From NCBI RefSeq assembly GCF_900475275.1, contig NZ_LS483364.1, forward strand, positions 2,133,501 through 2,197,500: DNA of 64,000 nucleotides, read 5' to 3'. A program made the position numbers and the translations under genes. The notes under the pieces were generated by a model. That model was not told where the DNA came from. It made no database searches and saw nothing but the letters and a program-made list of their open reading frames with translations. The DNA is from Streptococcus sanguinis. GTDB taxonomy: Bacteria > Bacillota > Bacilli > Lactobacillales > Streptococcaceae. Shown in pieces: positions 1 to 8,024 of this stretch (within the stretch, counting starts at the first letter, position 1; the number at the start of each line of letters is the position of its first letter).

Positions 1-60
1 AACTTTCTGCTCTTTTTCTTCTACTTTCAAGACCACACGGTCTCCTAATGGTTTTAACAT
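1..60 (-). CDS. groES: GroES co-chaperonin, 5' end only
   Basis: The first 20 codons of the 10-kDa co-chaperonin that caps GroEL, running off the left edge. The translation begins MLKPLGDRVVLKVEEKEQKV, the typical GroES N-terminus. The start ATG is at 60-58, with a GGAGG ribosome site just upstream. A CIRCE operator and a sigma-A promoter lie directly upstream, as expected for the HrcA-controlled groESL operon; groEL should follow outside the window. Confidence 0.93.
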   Translation of the reverse strand, partial: MLKPLGDRVVLKVEEKEQKV

Positions 61-84
61 AGTTTTCCTCCAAAGATTGAATTT

Positions 85-111
85 TTAGCACTCTAAACTA
101 TCGAGTGCTAA
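85..111. promoter_or_regulatory. CIRCE operator (HrcA binding site)
   Basis: TTAGCACTC, nine bases, then GAGTGCTAA: a perfect 9-9-9 CIRCE inverted repeat between the groES promoter and start codon. CIRCE is bound by the heat-shock repressor HrcA, so groESL here is predicted to be HrcA-repressed. Confidence 0.96.
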
Positions 112-123
112 TCTATAGTTATT

Positions 124-151
124 ATTTTATCACTTGGTCAGAAATAGTCAA
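124..151 (-). promoter_or_regulatory. groESL sigma-A promoter
   Basis: On the minus strand, TTGACT (-35, 151-146), a 16-bp spacer and TAAAAT (-10, 129-124). The CIRCE element lies just downstream, overlapping the expected transcript start region. Confidence 0.8.
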
Positions 152-224
152 GAAAAAAACCGGCCAGATGAAAGAAAAATTTTATTTTTTCTTCACTTGC
201 TCCTAAAGTCAAAAAAAATTAAAA

Positions 225-256
225 ACAAGTCCGAGCTAAAATCCTCTCAGACTTGT
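225..256 (-). terminator. Terminator of the PTS/small membrane protein operon
   Basis: Stem ACAAGTC/GACTTGT with an inner GAG/CTC pairing, followed on the minus strand by a T-rich tract. It lies just past the stop codon of the last gene of the operon. Confidence 0.75.
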
Positions 257-272
257 CTTTAGGGGGGAATGT

Positions 273-563
273 CTATCTTGCAAGTTTTAGTTTTGCTTCA
301 AAATCATCAATCACTTTTTGCAGATTTAGGCGTCCTCTATAGATACCATAGCCAAACAAAAGCATGGCTAAGATACCAAGTAGAGCTAGGACGATTCCCG
401 CAATCAGCGCTAGGAGATTGGTCTCATGAAAGAGATAAATCAGAACAAGACCGATGCTGGCAATGGCAAAGAAGAGACTGAACCAGCGTCCTAGATTTTC
501 AATCATATGCTTCTGGTAGTGAATTTCTGTTTCATAGCCTTGAATCAATTCTTGTTCTGTCAT
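273..563 (-). CDS. Small two-helix membrane protein (DUF202-like?)
   Basis: A 96-residue protein with a charged N-terminal stretch, two hydrophobic helices (about residues 27-47 and 49-72) and a short charged C-terminal tail. I cannot assign a function; the shape resembles small DUF202-type proteins, but no diagnostic motif is obvious. It starts 12 bases after the PTS IID stop codon and ends at a terminator, so it is probably the last gene of the PTS operon. Its membership suggests a link to the PTS permease, but that is inference from position only. Confidence 0.7.
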   Translation of the reverse strand: MTEQELIQGYETEIHYQKHMIENLGRWFSLFFAIASIGLVLIYLFHETNLLALIAGIVLALLGILAMLLFGYGIYRGRLNLQKVIDDFEAKLKLAR

Positions 564-575
564 GATCTTCTCCTT

Positions 576-1406
576 TTAATATTTCAATCCTGGGTTGAAG
601 AAACCAACTAATACACCAACAAAAGCAACTACAACGAGGATGAGCATAACTTTGATTGGAGAAAAGTTTTTCTTCGCCATCAGCCACCAACAGAAGACGA
701 TAAAGAGTGCTGTCAAGAGACCAGGGTATACACCATCTAACTGATCTTGCATGACCAAAAATGCTTTACCAGATGAATCTTTCAATTGGAAAGCCGTTTT
801 TACTGGAACCCAAGTAGCAGCAACTGCTCCGATAACCATACCACCAACGATAGATACTGATTTACGGATAGCCTGTCCTTGAGGTCCTACCAAAAATTCA
901 ACAGCCTTATCACCTAATTCATAACCTTTGAAATAGGCAAATTTCATACCTGCATAGGCAAGTAAATTCCATACTACAATGTAGAAGATTGCACCTAGAG
1001 GTGAACCGCCATTAGAGAGTCCTAGGGCAATCCCTAGAATAATCGGAATCAAGGTACCAACAATAAGGGAATCCCCAATACCTGCAACCGGTCCCATAAG
1101 ACCAGCCCGCAGTCCATTTATAGTTTCATCATCAACTCCATCAGCACCATTGGCACGTGCTTCTTCAAGACCAGCTGTAATCCCAACAATCAAAGCTCCC
1201 AGCTGAGGTTCTGTATTAAAGAAAGCAGTATATGTTTGCATAGCCTTTGCCTGCTCTTCTTTATCCTTATAAAGCTCCTCCACCACTGGCAACATAGAAG
1301 CTAAATAACCAAAGGTCTGCATGTGTTCTTGTGAAAAACAGGTTAGATTCCCATAGTACCAATGATGGAAAGATTTGCCTAAAGTTTTTCTCGTTAATTT
1401 CACCAT
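576..1406 (-). CDS. PTS mannose/fructose/sorbose-family IID component
   Basis: Membrane subunit of a mannose-family phosphotransferase permease; with IIC it forms the sugar channel that couples uptake to phosphorylation by IIAB. The open frame could begin at 1448, but that would overlap IIC by 41 bases. The start at 1406 (MVKLTRKTLG) follows an AGGAGG ribosome site and begins one base after the IIC stop, giving 276 residues, normal for IID. It shows the family pattern: a soluble N-terminal part with a HWYYGN-like segment, the GLRAGLMGPVAGIGDSL block, then C-terminal membrane helices. The sugar cannot be read from the sequence. Confidence 0.92.
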   Translation of the reverse strand: MVKLTRKTLGKSFHHWYYGNLTCFSQEHMQTFGYLASMLPVVEELYKDKEEQAKAMQTYTAFFNTEPQLGALIVGITAGLEEARANGADGVDDETINGLRAGLMGPVAGIGDSLIVGTLIPIILGIALGLSNGGSPLGAIFYIVVWNLLAYAGMKFAYFKGYELGDKAVEFLVGPQGQAIRKSVSIVGGMVIGAVAATWVPVKTAFQLKDSSGKAFLVMQDQLDGVYPGLLTALFIVFCWWLMAKKNFSPIKVMLILVVVAFVGVLVGFFNPGLKY

Positions 1407-1407
1407 C

Positions 1408-2265
1408 TTAAATATCCTCCTCATCATCGTCTTCAATAAAATCTGCATTTGTTCCCGCAGTAGCTTGCGCTCTTATATTTTTAGCCATTTGAATTTCATA
1501 AAACAGAACAGCGAAAATCAGAGAAACAACAGCACAAGAAACAAGATTTAGACCCAGAGAAGCTGCCAATGTAAAACCGACAAAGAAAGGAATGAAATCA
1601 ACAGCTTTTTCAACAATTTGTTTTAAAAGGATAGCGATTCCGACACATGGAAGCAGTGAACCAACTGTAAAGAGAGTTTTCATAGGAATTCCATCCAACG
1701 GTAGAGCTGATTTCAAAGTTGTTACAGCCTCAGCACCTAGTTTACACATGATGAGTGTAGGCAGGAATGAAAAAACCAAGTGTGAAATCCAAGGGAAACC
1801 CCAATCGACTACATATAGCTTTTTAAAATCCTTTTTTTCTACTGCTTTCCAACCAATATGCTGCCAAAGCAGATTCATAGTTGCTGTACCATAGAAGAGT
1901 ACTGTACCAACTGTTCCTACTAGAGTTCCCATTGATTTTGCAAGGTTTGCCGCATCAGCAGAATCTAAAGTTAAACCTTGTGTCTTAATGGCAACCATAG
2001 CAAGTGGAATCCCGATGTAAGAAACAGCTCGCACATCAGCAGAGACAGTACCACCAGGAGTGACCAAAGCGATGTAAACCAATTGCATAGCAACTCCACA
2101 AACAATACCGAGCTTAATATCTCCTAAGATAAGACCAGATATTAAACCTCCTACTAAGGGACGTCCTAATGTATAGTTACCAATAGATGTACCACCCAAA
2201 CCAGGCATAGATGACAGACATGCAAATAATCCCAGTAAAGCGGCTTGCAGCCAAGAAATTGTCAT
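1408..2265 (-). CDS. PTS mannose/fructose/sorbose-family IIC component
   Basis: Multi-spanning membrane subunit (285 residues) of the same permease, with many hydrophobic helices. The SMPGLGGTSIGNYTLGRPLV and GLILGDIKLG segments are typical of IIC(Man) N-termini. The acidic C-terminus ends EDDDEEDI. It sits between IIB (27 bases upstream) and IID (adjacent), giving the standard IIA-IIB-IIC-IID order. Operon control is presumably from the promoter before IIA. Confidence 0.92.
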   Translation of the reverse strand: MTISWLQAALLGLFACLSSMPGLGGTSIGNYTLGRPLVGGLISGLILGDIKLGIVCGVAMQLVYIALVTPGGTVSADVRAVSYIGIPLAMVAIKTQGLTLDSADAANLAKSMGTLVGTVGTVLFYGTATMNLLWQHIGWKAVEKKDFKKLYVVDWGFPWISHLVFSFLPTLIMCKLGAEAVTTLKSALPLDGIPMKTLFTVGSLLPCVGIAILLKQIVEKAVDFIPFFVGFTLAASLGLNLVSCAVVSLIFAVLFYEIQMAKNIRAQATAGTNADFIEDDDEEDI

Positions 2266-2292
2266 AATAGACTCTCCTTTTCATTATTGTAA

Positions 2293-2787
2293 TTAAAAAC
2301 CAAATTTAGACTTGAAATCGCTCCAGTAACCGATGGAAACATCAGGCAAGAGCTGGAATTTGACTTTGTAACCAGCTTTTTCAATCGCTTCAATCGCTTC
2401 TGCCTCTTCCTGAGTGATAGACTGGTTGTTGCCCAGCTTAACAGCTCCCGGACGGTCATTAGCCGGACCAACGATGATTTCCTTAACATCCCCAGGTACA
2501 AAACCTTGGTCCACTAGGATTTCCTTCATATCCACGGGATTTTTCGTAATGAGGAAATAGCGGCTGTCTGACTCGGTGACCTTGCCTGATTTTTCCTTGA
2601 AGGCTTCCTTGGTCCAAACAAAAGTCTTCTTGTCAGAAGCTCCCTTGTAGGCCTGAATCAAAACCTTGTTTCCTGCCGCAGCATTATTAACTGCAATCAA
2701 GCCATCACAAGGGTATTCCTTAGCCCAGCGAGTGACTGTTTGACCGTGGATCATGCGGTCGTCAATCCGTACAAATGATACTGTCAT
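2293..2787 (-). CDS. PTS mannose/fructose/sorbose-family IIB component
   Basis: A cytoplasmic 164-residue phosphocarrier that takes phosphate from IIA and passes it to the incoming sugar. The N-terminus MTVSFVRIDDRMIHGQTVTR contains the family motif RIDDRMIHGQ, with the phosphorylated histidine at residue 14. Length matches stand-alone IIB(Man) proteins. It lies between IIA and IIC on the same strand. Confidence 0.94.
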   Translation of the reverse strand: MTVSFVRIDDRMIHGQTVTRWAKEYPCDGLIAVNNAAAGNKVLIQAYKGASDKKTFVWTKEAFKEKSGKVTESDSRYFLITKNPVDMKEILVDQGFVPGDVKEIIVGPANDRPGAVKLGNNQSITQEEAEAIEAIEKAGYKVKFQLLPDVSIGYWSDFKSKFGF

Positions 2788-2830
2788 CTTTAAAATCTCC
2801 TTTTATCTTTTATAATGTATAGCGGAAGCA

Positions 2831-3268
2831 CTAAATGTCGTCTTCATCTTCGTCAGCTACATCGCTTACGACTTCAAATTCCTGCAAAGCAGCTGTGGCC
2901 TCGGAAAGGATAGCCTGAGCCAGCTCTTTTCCGTCTAAGATGTCTTTCATAACCAAGCCAGTCAGTCCCATAGTCAGGTTCAAACCTCCCAAGATAACTG
3001 CTGAGTCGAGCTTACCCATGTCAGCTAAGACGCTAGCTGCTGTCGTCAGAGGACTGCCTCCTACAATATCGGCCAGCACTAAGACACTGTCATCAGCGCT
3101 TAAGCCAGCCAAGGCCTGAGTAAAATCAACTGCAAAATCATCAACTGACTCGCCTTCCTGAAGACCGACCGCAATCACCTGATCCGTCTTATCTCCGGCA
3201 AACATCTTCAAGGAACTCTGCACGCCTGCAGCCAGTCCCCCATGGCTGACCAGTACAAGGTATTTCAT
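2831..3268 (-). CDS. PTS mannose-family IIA component
   Basis: A 145-residue cytoplasmic EIIA(Man) phosphocarrier. The N-terminus MKYLVLVSHGGLAAGVQ carries the SHG signature with the phosphorylatable histidine at residue 9, and VLADIVGGSPLT matches the family core. The C-terminus is unusually acidic (DVADEDEDDI). First gene of the operon; upstream lie a -10 box, a cre-like site and inverted repeats (3344-3432). Confidence 0.93.
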   Translation of the reverse strand: MKYLVLVSHGGLAAGVQSSLKMFAGDKTDQVIAVGLQEGESVDDFAVDFTQALAGLSADDSVLVLADIVGGSPLTTAASVLADMGKLDSAVILGGLNLTMGLTGLVMKDILDGKELAQAILSEATAALQEFEVVSDVADEDEDDI

Positions 3269-3343
3269 CTTTACTGCCTCCTTTATCCTTCAACTTCTTA
3301 GCCAAGTCAGGCTTTAGATGACGAAGGATTTATTGATGATTTT

Positions 3344-3370
3344 ATTGTACAAGATTTGTAATCGGTTTCA
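3344..3370 (-). promoter_or_regulatory. PTS operon promoter with cre site
   Basis: Minus-strand -10 TACAAT at 3349-3344 without a good -35, as is common for activated promoters. TGTAATCGGTTTCA at 3357-3370 fits the cre consensus TGNAANCGNTNNCA and covers the -35 region, so CcpA repression is predicted. Confidence 0.65.
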
Positions 3371-3376
3371 TATTGT

Positions 3377-3405
3377 CAAATGTCATTTTGCCCAGATGAC
3401 ATTTG
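3377..3405. promoter_or_regulatory. Inverted repeat, candidate response-regulator operator
   Basis: CAAATGTCAT (3377-3386), nine bases, ATGACATTTG (3396-3405): a perfect 10-bp inverted repeat centred roughly 54 bases upstream of the expected PTS transcript start. It shares its half-site with the palindrome at 3415-3432. The adjacent NarL-type regulator is the obvious candidate ligand (inference). Confidence 0.65.
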
Positions 3406-3414
3406 TTAGGAAAA

Positions 3415-3432
3415 ATATGACATTTGTCATAT
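3415..3432. promoter_or_regulatory. Perfect 18-bp palindrome, candidate operator
   Basis: ATATGACATTTGTCATAT is a perfect palindrome containing the same ATGACATTTG half-site as the neighbouring inverted repeat, roughly 86 bases upstream of the predicted start of the PTS transcript. It probably forms an operator array with that repeat. Confidence 0.65.
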
Positions 3433-3488
3433 TGGTCTAGTCAGCTGTGCTTTTTTCTGGCTTAATTAGAAATAAAAAAGAAAGCAGA

Positions 3489-4772
3489 TTATTTTCCGCT
3501 TTCTATTTCTCTTTGAATGCTCGGTAGGGCGCTGTCAATCTCTTGATTCTGCATAGCATTTTGAATCAGATAGTCCATCCGGTCCATCGTATGACGGTCT
3601 ACTTCTAGACTGATGTCAATGATAGAGCGATTCATCATGTGGTCTAGCCTCTCAGAAGTCAAGGAATCCAAGCCAAAATCATCGGCCTGTAAGATTTCTC
3701 TACCCTGTTGACTTTTCACTACAGATGGTAAAACTGAGGTCCCCTGCGATTTTTCAAACAAGGCCTGCTGACTTTCTTTATCCTGTGACAGCAAGAGCAT
3801 AAATTCCCAAGCCAACTTTTCTTGCTTGGTATTGGAAGACATGGCAAAGAGCGAGGTCTTAACTTGTGTTCCCATCACCTGGCTATTAGCTGTTGGCATC
3901 GGGATACAGGTCCAAGAAAAGCTAGAATACTTGGCAACATGGTAAGGGTAGGGCTTGTAGGTCCGATACTGGGCCAGACTCATGGGGTAGAAGGCCACCC
4001 GCCCCTCATCAAAATCATTAGAAGTCACCTTATAATGCTGGCTGAGCATGTCTAGCTTGCTCATAAAGGCCAAGGCTTGGTGCATCTCTGAGCTGTCTAC
4101 ATTGATACCGGATTTATCGGTAAGATGACCGCCGTAAGCTACCAGAGCCTGCTGCCAAGTGTAATCCGTAATACCGTACTGATCCACCACACCATCGTCA
4201 TTGGTATCCTTGGTTACTTTCTTGCAAATCTCATAGAAATCCGCCAGGGTCCAACCTGACTCAGGAATGCTAATTCCTTCTTTTTCAAGCAGGTCTTTAT
4301 TGACACACATCATGATGGGATTGCTCTCAACTGGAAGAGCATAGCTGACTCCCTGATATTGCCCGGCTTCATAAGCCACCGGATAAAAAGCCTTTCGTTC
4401 ATCATCCGTTAGGAGGGTATCCAAGGATTTAAGCGCGCCAGTCGAAGCCAACATGCTAAAGTCGTTTTCCGGTACCATAAAGAGATCCGGCTGCTCGCCT
4501 TTCAAGACTTGCTCTGCCAGCCAGTCAGCGTAATCATCCTTGGGAATACCGCTTTCATAGACGACCTTGACATGAGGATGCGTCTTTTCAAATTTTTTAA
4601 TCAGGCTGTCCAAGACCTTGTTTTCCCGGCTGTTAGGCACATCCCAGCTAGAGCCAGCATAGACCCCGATACGCAGGACTTTTTCCTGAGCTGAAGCCCA
4701 AAAGACAAAAGCTAGGGCAACAGATATGATCAGGACAACCAGTAGGGCCAAATGTCTCAGTCTCCACTTCAT
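3489..4772 (-). CDS. Membrane-anchored sugar-binding protein, SBP family 1
   Basis: A 427-residue extracellular solute-binding protein of the sugar ABC type. A hydrophobic helix at about residues 8-26 lacks a lipobox cysteine, so it is probably held by an uncleaved anchor. A DTNDDGVVDQYG segment resembles a calcium-binding loop seen in this family. No ABC permease or ATPase is encoded nearby. Its ATG overlaps the response-regulator stop (ATGA), so it is co-translated with the two-component system; a sensory rather than transport role is likely (inference). Confidence 0.85.
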   Translation of the reverse strand: MKWRLRHLALLVVLIISVALAFVFWASAQEKVLRIGVYAGSSWDVPNSRENKVLDSLIKKFEKTHPHVKVVYESGIPKDDYADWLAEQVLKGEQPDLFMVPENDFSMLASTGALKSLDTLLTDDERKAFYPVAYEAGQYQGVSYALPVESNPIMMCVNKDLLEKEGISIPESGWTLADFYEICKKVTKDTNDDGVVDQYGITDYTWQQALVAYGGHLTDKSGINVDSSEMHQALAFMSKLDMLSQHYKVTSNDFDEGRVAFYPMSLAQYRTYKPYPYHVAKYSSFSWTCIPMPTANSQVMGTQVKTSLFAMSSNTKQEKLAWEFMLLLSQDKESQQALFEKSQGTSVLPSVVKSQQGREILQADDFGLDSLTSERLDHMMNRSIIDISLEVDRHTMDRMDYLIQNAMQNQEIDSALPSIQREIESGK

Positions 4773-5452
4773 TTGTCGCTTTCCTTACTAAAATCTCTCT
4801 GAGTGACTCCGGTCTGCACAGCCCATATAGCCAGCTGGGTTCGGTCGCGCAAGTTGAGCTTGGCTAGGATGCCTGACAGGTAATTTCGGACTGTCCCTTC
4901 TGATAGAAAGAGCTTGGCAGCAATTTCTTTATTCGAAATTCCAAAGCCAATCTGCTGAATAATCTTCCACTCCGTCCGGCTCATGTCCTCTATATTTTCC
5001 TCCGTCACTGTGATAGCAAAATTGGACTGGGCCATCTGTGAAAAGATTTTGAAGACCTTGGTGGCAATATTAGGATTGATCATAGCTCCGCCCCGATAGA
5101 CTGTCTGAATGGCTTCGTGAAGTTCTTCTGTCGAAACCCCTTTGAGAATGTAACCAGACGCACCGTATTTGAGAGCGGAGAAGATAAATTCATCGTCATC
5201 AAAGGTCGTCAGAATGATAATCTTAACATCCGGATACTGCTCTTTGACAGCCTTAGTACAGAGAACACCGTCCATGACTGGCATGCGAATATCCATCAGA
5301 ATCACATCTGGGCGTACCCGATGAAGCTTTTCCAGCACTTCCTTGCCGTCTCCGACCGTCCCGACCACCTCAATATCTGCGTGGGCTGACAGGATGATTT
5401 GCAGAGACTCGCGAATCAAGGCCTGATCGTCTGCTATTAAAACCTTAATCAT
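4769..5452 (-). CDS. NarL/LuxR-family response regulator
   Basis: A 227-residue DNA-binding response regulator. The receiver domain (about 1-120) has the acidic pocket ADDQ at 7-10 and phospho-acceptor Asp54 in LMDIRMP; the HTH_LuxR domain (about 150-215) contains ISNKEIAAKLFLSEGTVRNY. It overlaps the kinase gene by 8 bases and the binding-protein gene by 4. It probably controls the adjacent PTS operon through the ATGACATTTG repeats, which is inference from proximity. Confidence 0.92.
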   Translation of the reverse strand: MIKVLIADDQALIRESLQIILSAHADIEVVGTVGDGKEVLEKLHRVRPDVILMDIRMPVMDGVLCTKAVKEQYPDVKIIILTTFDDDEFIFSALKYGASGYILKGVSTEELHEAIQTVYRGGAMINPNIATKVFKIFSQMAQSNFAITVTEENIEDMSRTEWKIIQQIGFGISNKEIAAKLFLSEGTVRNYLSGILAKLNLRDRTQLAIWAVQTGVTQRDFSKESDK

Positions 5453-6758
5453 GTCTTCCTCCTATTTTTGGGATTTCGATATGCGTGTAGAAACCGTCCC
5501 GATTTTCAAATCGGACGCTTCCGCCAATAATCATTAGACGCTCCTGCATCTGCTTGAGGCCATAGCCATAGTGGAGTTCATCAAAGCCAACACCATCATC
5601 CTGAATGGTCATTACATAGGACTCTTCCTCTAGCAGATCAATCCAGATAGTCTTGGCATGCCCATGGCGGACAGAGTTGGTAATAGACTCCTGAATCACC
5701 CGGAAGACAATGTCTTCCTTGGCAATATCCAAGTCAATATTATCCCATTCGTAACGAAGATGAATCTCTAAGTTGGAGATGGCTTCATACTCACGGATAA
5801 TCTTAATCAGAGCTTCCTTCAAAGTATTATTTTCCAGAGCTCCCGGTCGCATCTTATTGAGCGAGCCGCGGACATCACGGATACCATCTCGAACGACGAC
5901 TGAGACATTATTGAGCTGCTCCTTAGCCCGATTGGTATCAATATCAACCAAGACCTTGACCGCATCAATACCCGCTGAAATTCCCGTCAGGGCATGGCCC
6001 AATGTATCGTGAATCTCTCTGGCAATCCGCTTCCGCTCTCGATCTTCTGCTATTTTTTCGGACAAGGCCAGATAAGAGTTCAACTCGCGATTGGCCTGAG
6101 AAGCCATGCGCAGCTCTTCCTCAATCCGATGACGCTCTGTAATAGCCGACAAGATATAGAAGAGCAAAGAAATCATAAAGACGACGATATTGAGGGAGTA
6201 GAGAAAGTTCTTGCCAAAAAGCAGCAACAGCCGGACGGACTCTGGGTAAAAACGAATATAGGTATCTAGAGAAGGCAGCTTGATAAAGAGCGACATGAGG
6301 TCATAGTTGGACAAGAGCAGCATGCCAAAGCTCAAAATAATGAAAGAAAACCAATACTTCTTGTCCTTAGAAGAATTGAACTCCTTAGAGCCATAGAAAA
6401 TATCCGCAAACACCAAGAGAATCAAGCCATTGTAGGACGAGTGCAAGACGGAAAAGATGACCAGCATGAGCAAGATTTCAATAATGGTCGCTTTGTCATA
6501 GACGGACAGCTGATTGGGGTGGCGCTCGCGATAGTACATGACCAAAAGCAGACTGCCATAGAGGCTAATTGATACCCAGAAAATCAAGCTGGGAGAGCCC
6601 GGAATAGCATCCAAACGCTCCAAAAGCGAGTGACTGAAGCCCTTAGCTGCTACATAGTTGGTCGCAAAGAGATAGATGGACGCATTATAGACAATGGCAA
6701 CTAGATTGATGACCATCAGGGCTATTTTGCTATAAAATATACTTTTTTGAGGTCTCAT
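5445..6758 (-). CDS. Sensor histidine kinase, HisKA_3 type
   Basis: A membrane histidine kinase paired with the NarL-type regulator. The N-terminal half holds about six hydrophobic helices; then comes a coiled linker, the HisKA_3 phospho-acceptor block REIHDTLGHALTG, and an HATPase domain with the N-box ITNSVRHG and DDGVGFD. A GTG start at 6767 is possible, but ATG at 6758 overlaps the upstream stop (TAATG) and has AGGGTGG at good spacing, giving 437 residues. It has no large extracellular domain, so ligand sensing may depend on the two anchored binding proteins. Confidence 0.9.
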   Translation of the reverse strand: MRPQKSIFYSKIALMVINLVAIVYNASIYLFATNYVAAKGFSHSLLERLDAIPGSPSLIFWVSISLYGSLLLVMYYRERHPNQLSVYDKATIIEILLMLVIFSVLHSSYNGLILLVFADIFYGSKEFNSSKDKKYWFSFIILSFGMLLLSNYDLMSLFIKLPSLDTYIRFYPESVRLLLLFGKNFLYSLNIVVFMISLLFYILSAITERHRIEEELRMASQANRELNSYLALSEKIAEDRERKRIAREIHDTLGHALTGISAGIDAVKVLVDIDTNRAKEQLNNVSVVVRDGIRDVRGSLNKMRPGALENNTLKEALIKIIREYEAISNLEIHLRYEWDNIDLDIAKEDIVFRVIQESITNSVRHGHAKTIWIDLLEEESYVMTIQDDGVGFDELHYGYGLKQMQERLMIIGGSVRFENRDGFYTHIEIPKIGGRHD

Positions 6759-7744
6759 TATTGCCACCCTGTAACTGTGTATTGACTGATATTATCTCTA
6801 TTAACCAGATGAACGGGAATCAGGTATTGGCTGTCGTAGGATTTCCCCTCCTGCATCAGCTCAATTACCTGCGCCACCTTGCGCCCCATCTGAATGGGCG
6901 ATTGGGCCACGGTTCCCTCTATATCGCTAGTCGTAGCCAGAAAGTTTTTGATATCTGGTGAACCATCCACGCCATAGATTGAGATTTTCTTATCAAGACC
7001 TTGATTTTTAATAGCAGCCAAGGCCCCGATAGCTGCTCGATCATTGAGCGCCATAACTACATTAAAGTCTAAACCTTCGTCTAGAGCCACTTTGACCTGC
7101 GGCATGGTTTCCTCAGTCTGGCCCAGTGTTTCTTTCTGGGAAATAATCCTGTAGCTAGGCTGTTTTTCAATCGTATCAATAAATCCCTGAATCCGGTCCA
7201 TGGCAGAGACGGCATTGCGGTGCTCTAAAAGGAGAATGTTGGCAGAAGGCAAGCGCTTCATCATGTCCTGGGCAATCAGGACGCCTGCTTGGTAGTTATC
7301 AGACACAATGGTCGTATCCACTTTTACATCCTGACTGATAGGCGCATCCACTACGATGATTTTAATACCAGCTTTCTTGGCCTTTTGAAGAGAGGAAATA
7401 ATGCTTGGACTATTGCTTTTCACCGGATTGATAACAATGACATCAACCTTTTCACGGACAAAAAAGTCAATCTGCTGGCTCTGCTTGCCCTCATCCAGCT
7501 CAGGATCCCGAACGTAGAGCCTGCTGCCCTGCTGGTTGGTTTTCTTCTCCAGCTCCGCATTTAAGGTCTTGTAAAAGTCATTATTCATGGTCATGTAGGT
7601 CACCCCAATCTTGACCTGCTTCTCATCTGGCAGAACACCCTTGAAATAAACAAAAAGCAAACCCAAGATAAGCAGAATAAAAAGCGGCCAGAGAGCCTTC
7701 TTCTGATAATGCTGTATCCGTTTTTTGACCTTAGCTGATACCAT
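6758..7744 (-). CDS. Membrane-anchored RbsB/LacI-like sugar-binding protein
   Basis: A 328-residue protein with one N-terminal membrane helix (about residues 18-36, no lipobox) and a periplasmic-binding-protein fold of the ribose/galactose type (Peripla_BP_4). Visible features are KIGVTYMTMNNDFYKTL, DVIVINPVKS and IYGVDGSPDI. First gene of the operon, starting after AGGGGGTG. No transporter subunits accompany it; it is co-transcribed with the kinase and regulator, which suggests a sugar-sensing accessory protein (inference). Confidence 0.87.
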   Translation of the reverse strand: MVSAKVKKRIQHYQKKALWPLFILLILGLLFVYFKGVLPDEKQVKIGVTYMTMNNDFYKTLNAELEKKTNQQGSRLYVRDPELDEGKQSQQIDFFVREKVDVIVINPVKSNSPSIISSLQKAKKAGIKIIVVDAPISQDVKVDTTIVSDNYQAGVLIAQDMMKRLPSANILLLEHRNAVSAMDRIQGFIDTIEKQPSYRIISQKETLGQTEETMPQVKVALDEGLDFNVVMALNDRAAIGALAAIKNQGLDKKISIYGVDGSPDIKNFLATTSDIEGTVAQSPIQMGRKVAQVIELMQEGKSYDSQYLIPVHLVNRDNISQYTVTGWQ

Positions 7745-7790
7745 TTTTCACCCCCTATGCCGTAAGCGCCTTTATGAAACATATAGGATT

Positions 7791-7818
7791 ATTATATTAC
7801 AAAGCCTCCAAAAAGCAA
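7791..7818 (-). promoter_or_regulatory. Promoter of the binding-protein/two-component operon
   Basis: Minus-strand TTGCTT (7818-7813), 16-bp spacer, TATAAT (7796-7791), about 45 bases before the first gene. No copy of the ATGACATTTG operator is present here, so autoregulation through that motif is not indicated. Confidence 0.6.
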
Positions 7819-7842
7819 AATCTTTCCAGAAACGGCTATAAT

Positions 7843-7899
7843 AAAAGAGGTGAGACAGAATCTAAAAAATCCATGATTTTTGATTCTTGGTCCCACCTC
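7843..7899. repeat. Short GTGGGAC-type hairpin repeat, terminator-like
   Basis: Imperfect inverted repeat: GAGGTGAGACAGAATC at 7847-7862 pairs with GATTCTTGGTCCCACCTC at 7882-7899, followed on the minus strand by a T-rich tract. Its ends match those of the repeats at 14671-14854 and 31282-31315. It sits downstream of ssbB and probably terminates it. Confidence 0.65.
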
Positions 7900-7902
7900 G
7901 AC

Positions 7903-7986
7903 AATCATCATTAAACTTTTAAAAGCTGGATAGAAATAGACTTTCAGTCAAACAGATCTTGCATCCTGCAAAACTGAATGATGATT
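7903..7986. repeat. Long-range inverted repeat downstream of ssbB
   Basis: AATCATCATT (7903-7912) and AATGATGATT (7977-7986) are perfect inverted 10-mers around a 64-base loop containing the small hairpin TTGCA/TGCAA; a T run follows on the plus strand. No gene is visible here. It may be part of a decayed intergenic repeat next to the GTGGGAC hairpin. Confidence 0.45.
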
Positions 7987-8024
7987 TTTTAGAGCAAGGT
8001 CATTTCCCAGTCTTTGCTCCTTGC

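Noticed and set aside
1407..1448. Longer N-terminus for the PTS IID protein
   Set aside because: It would overlap IIC by 41 bases, whereas ATG 1406 has a strong ribosome site and gives the family length.
2262..2501. Open frame overlapping PTS IIB
   Set aside because: It is an out-of-frame shadow of the IIB gene with low-complexity Lys/Arg composition.
7600..7782. Small frame at the start of the RbsB-like gene
   Set aside because: It is an alternative frame over the true N-terminal coding sequence, without its own ribosome site.
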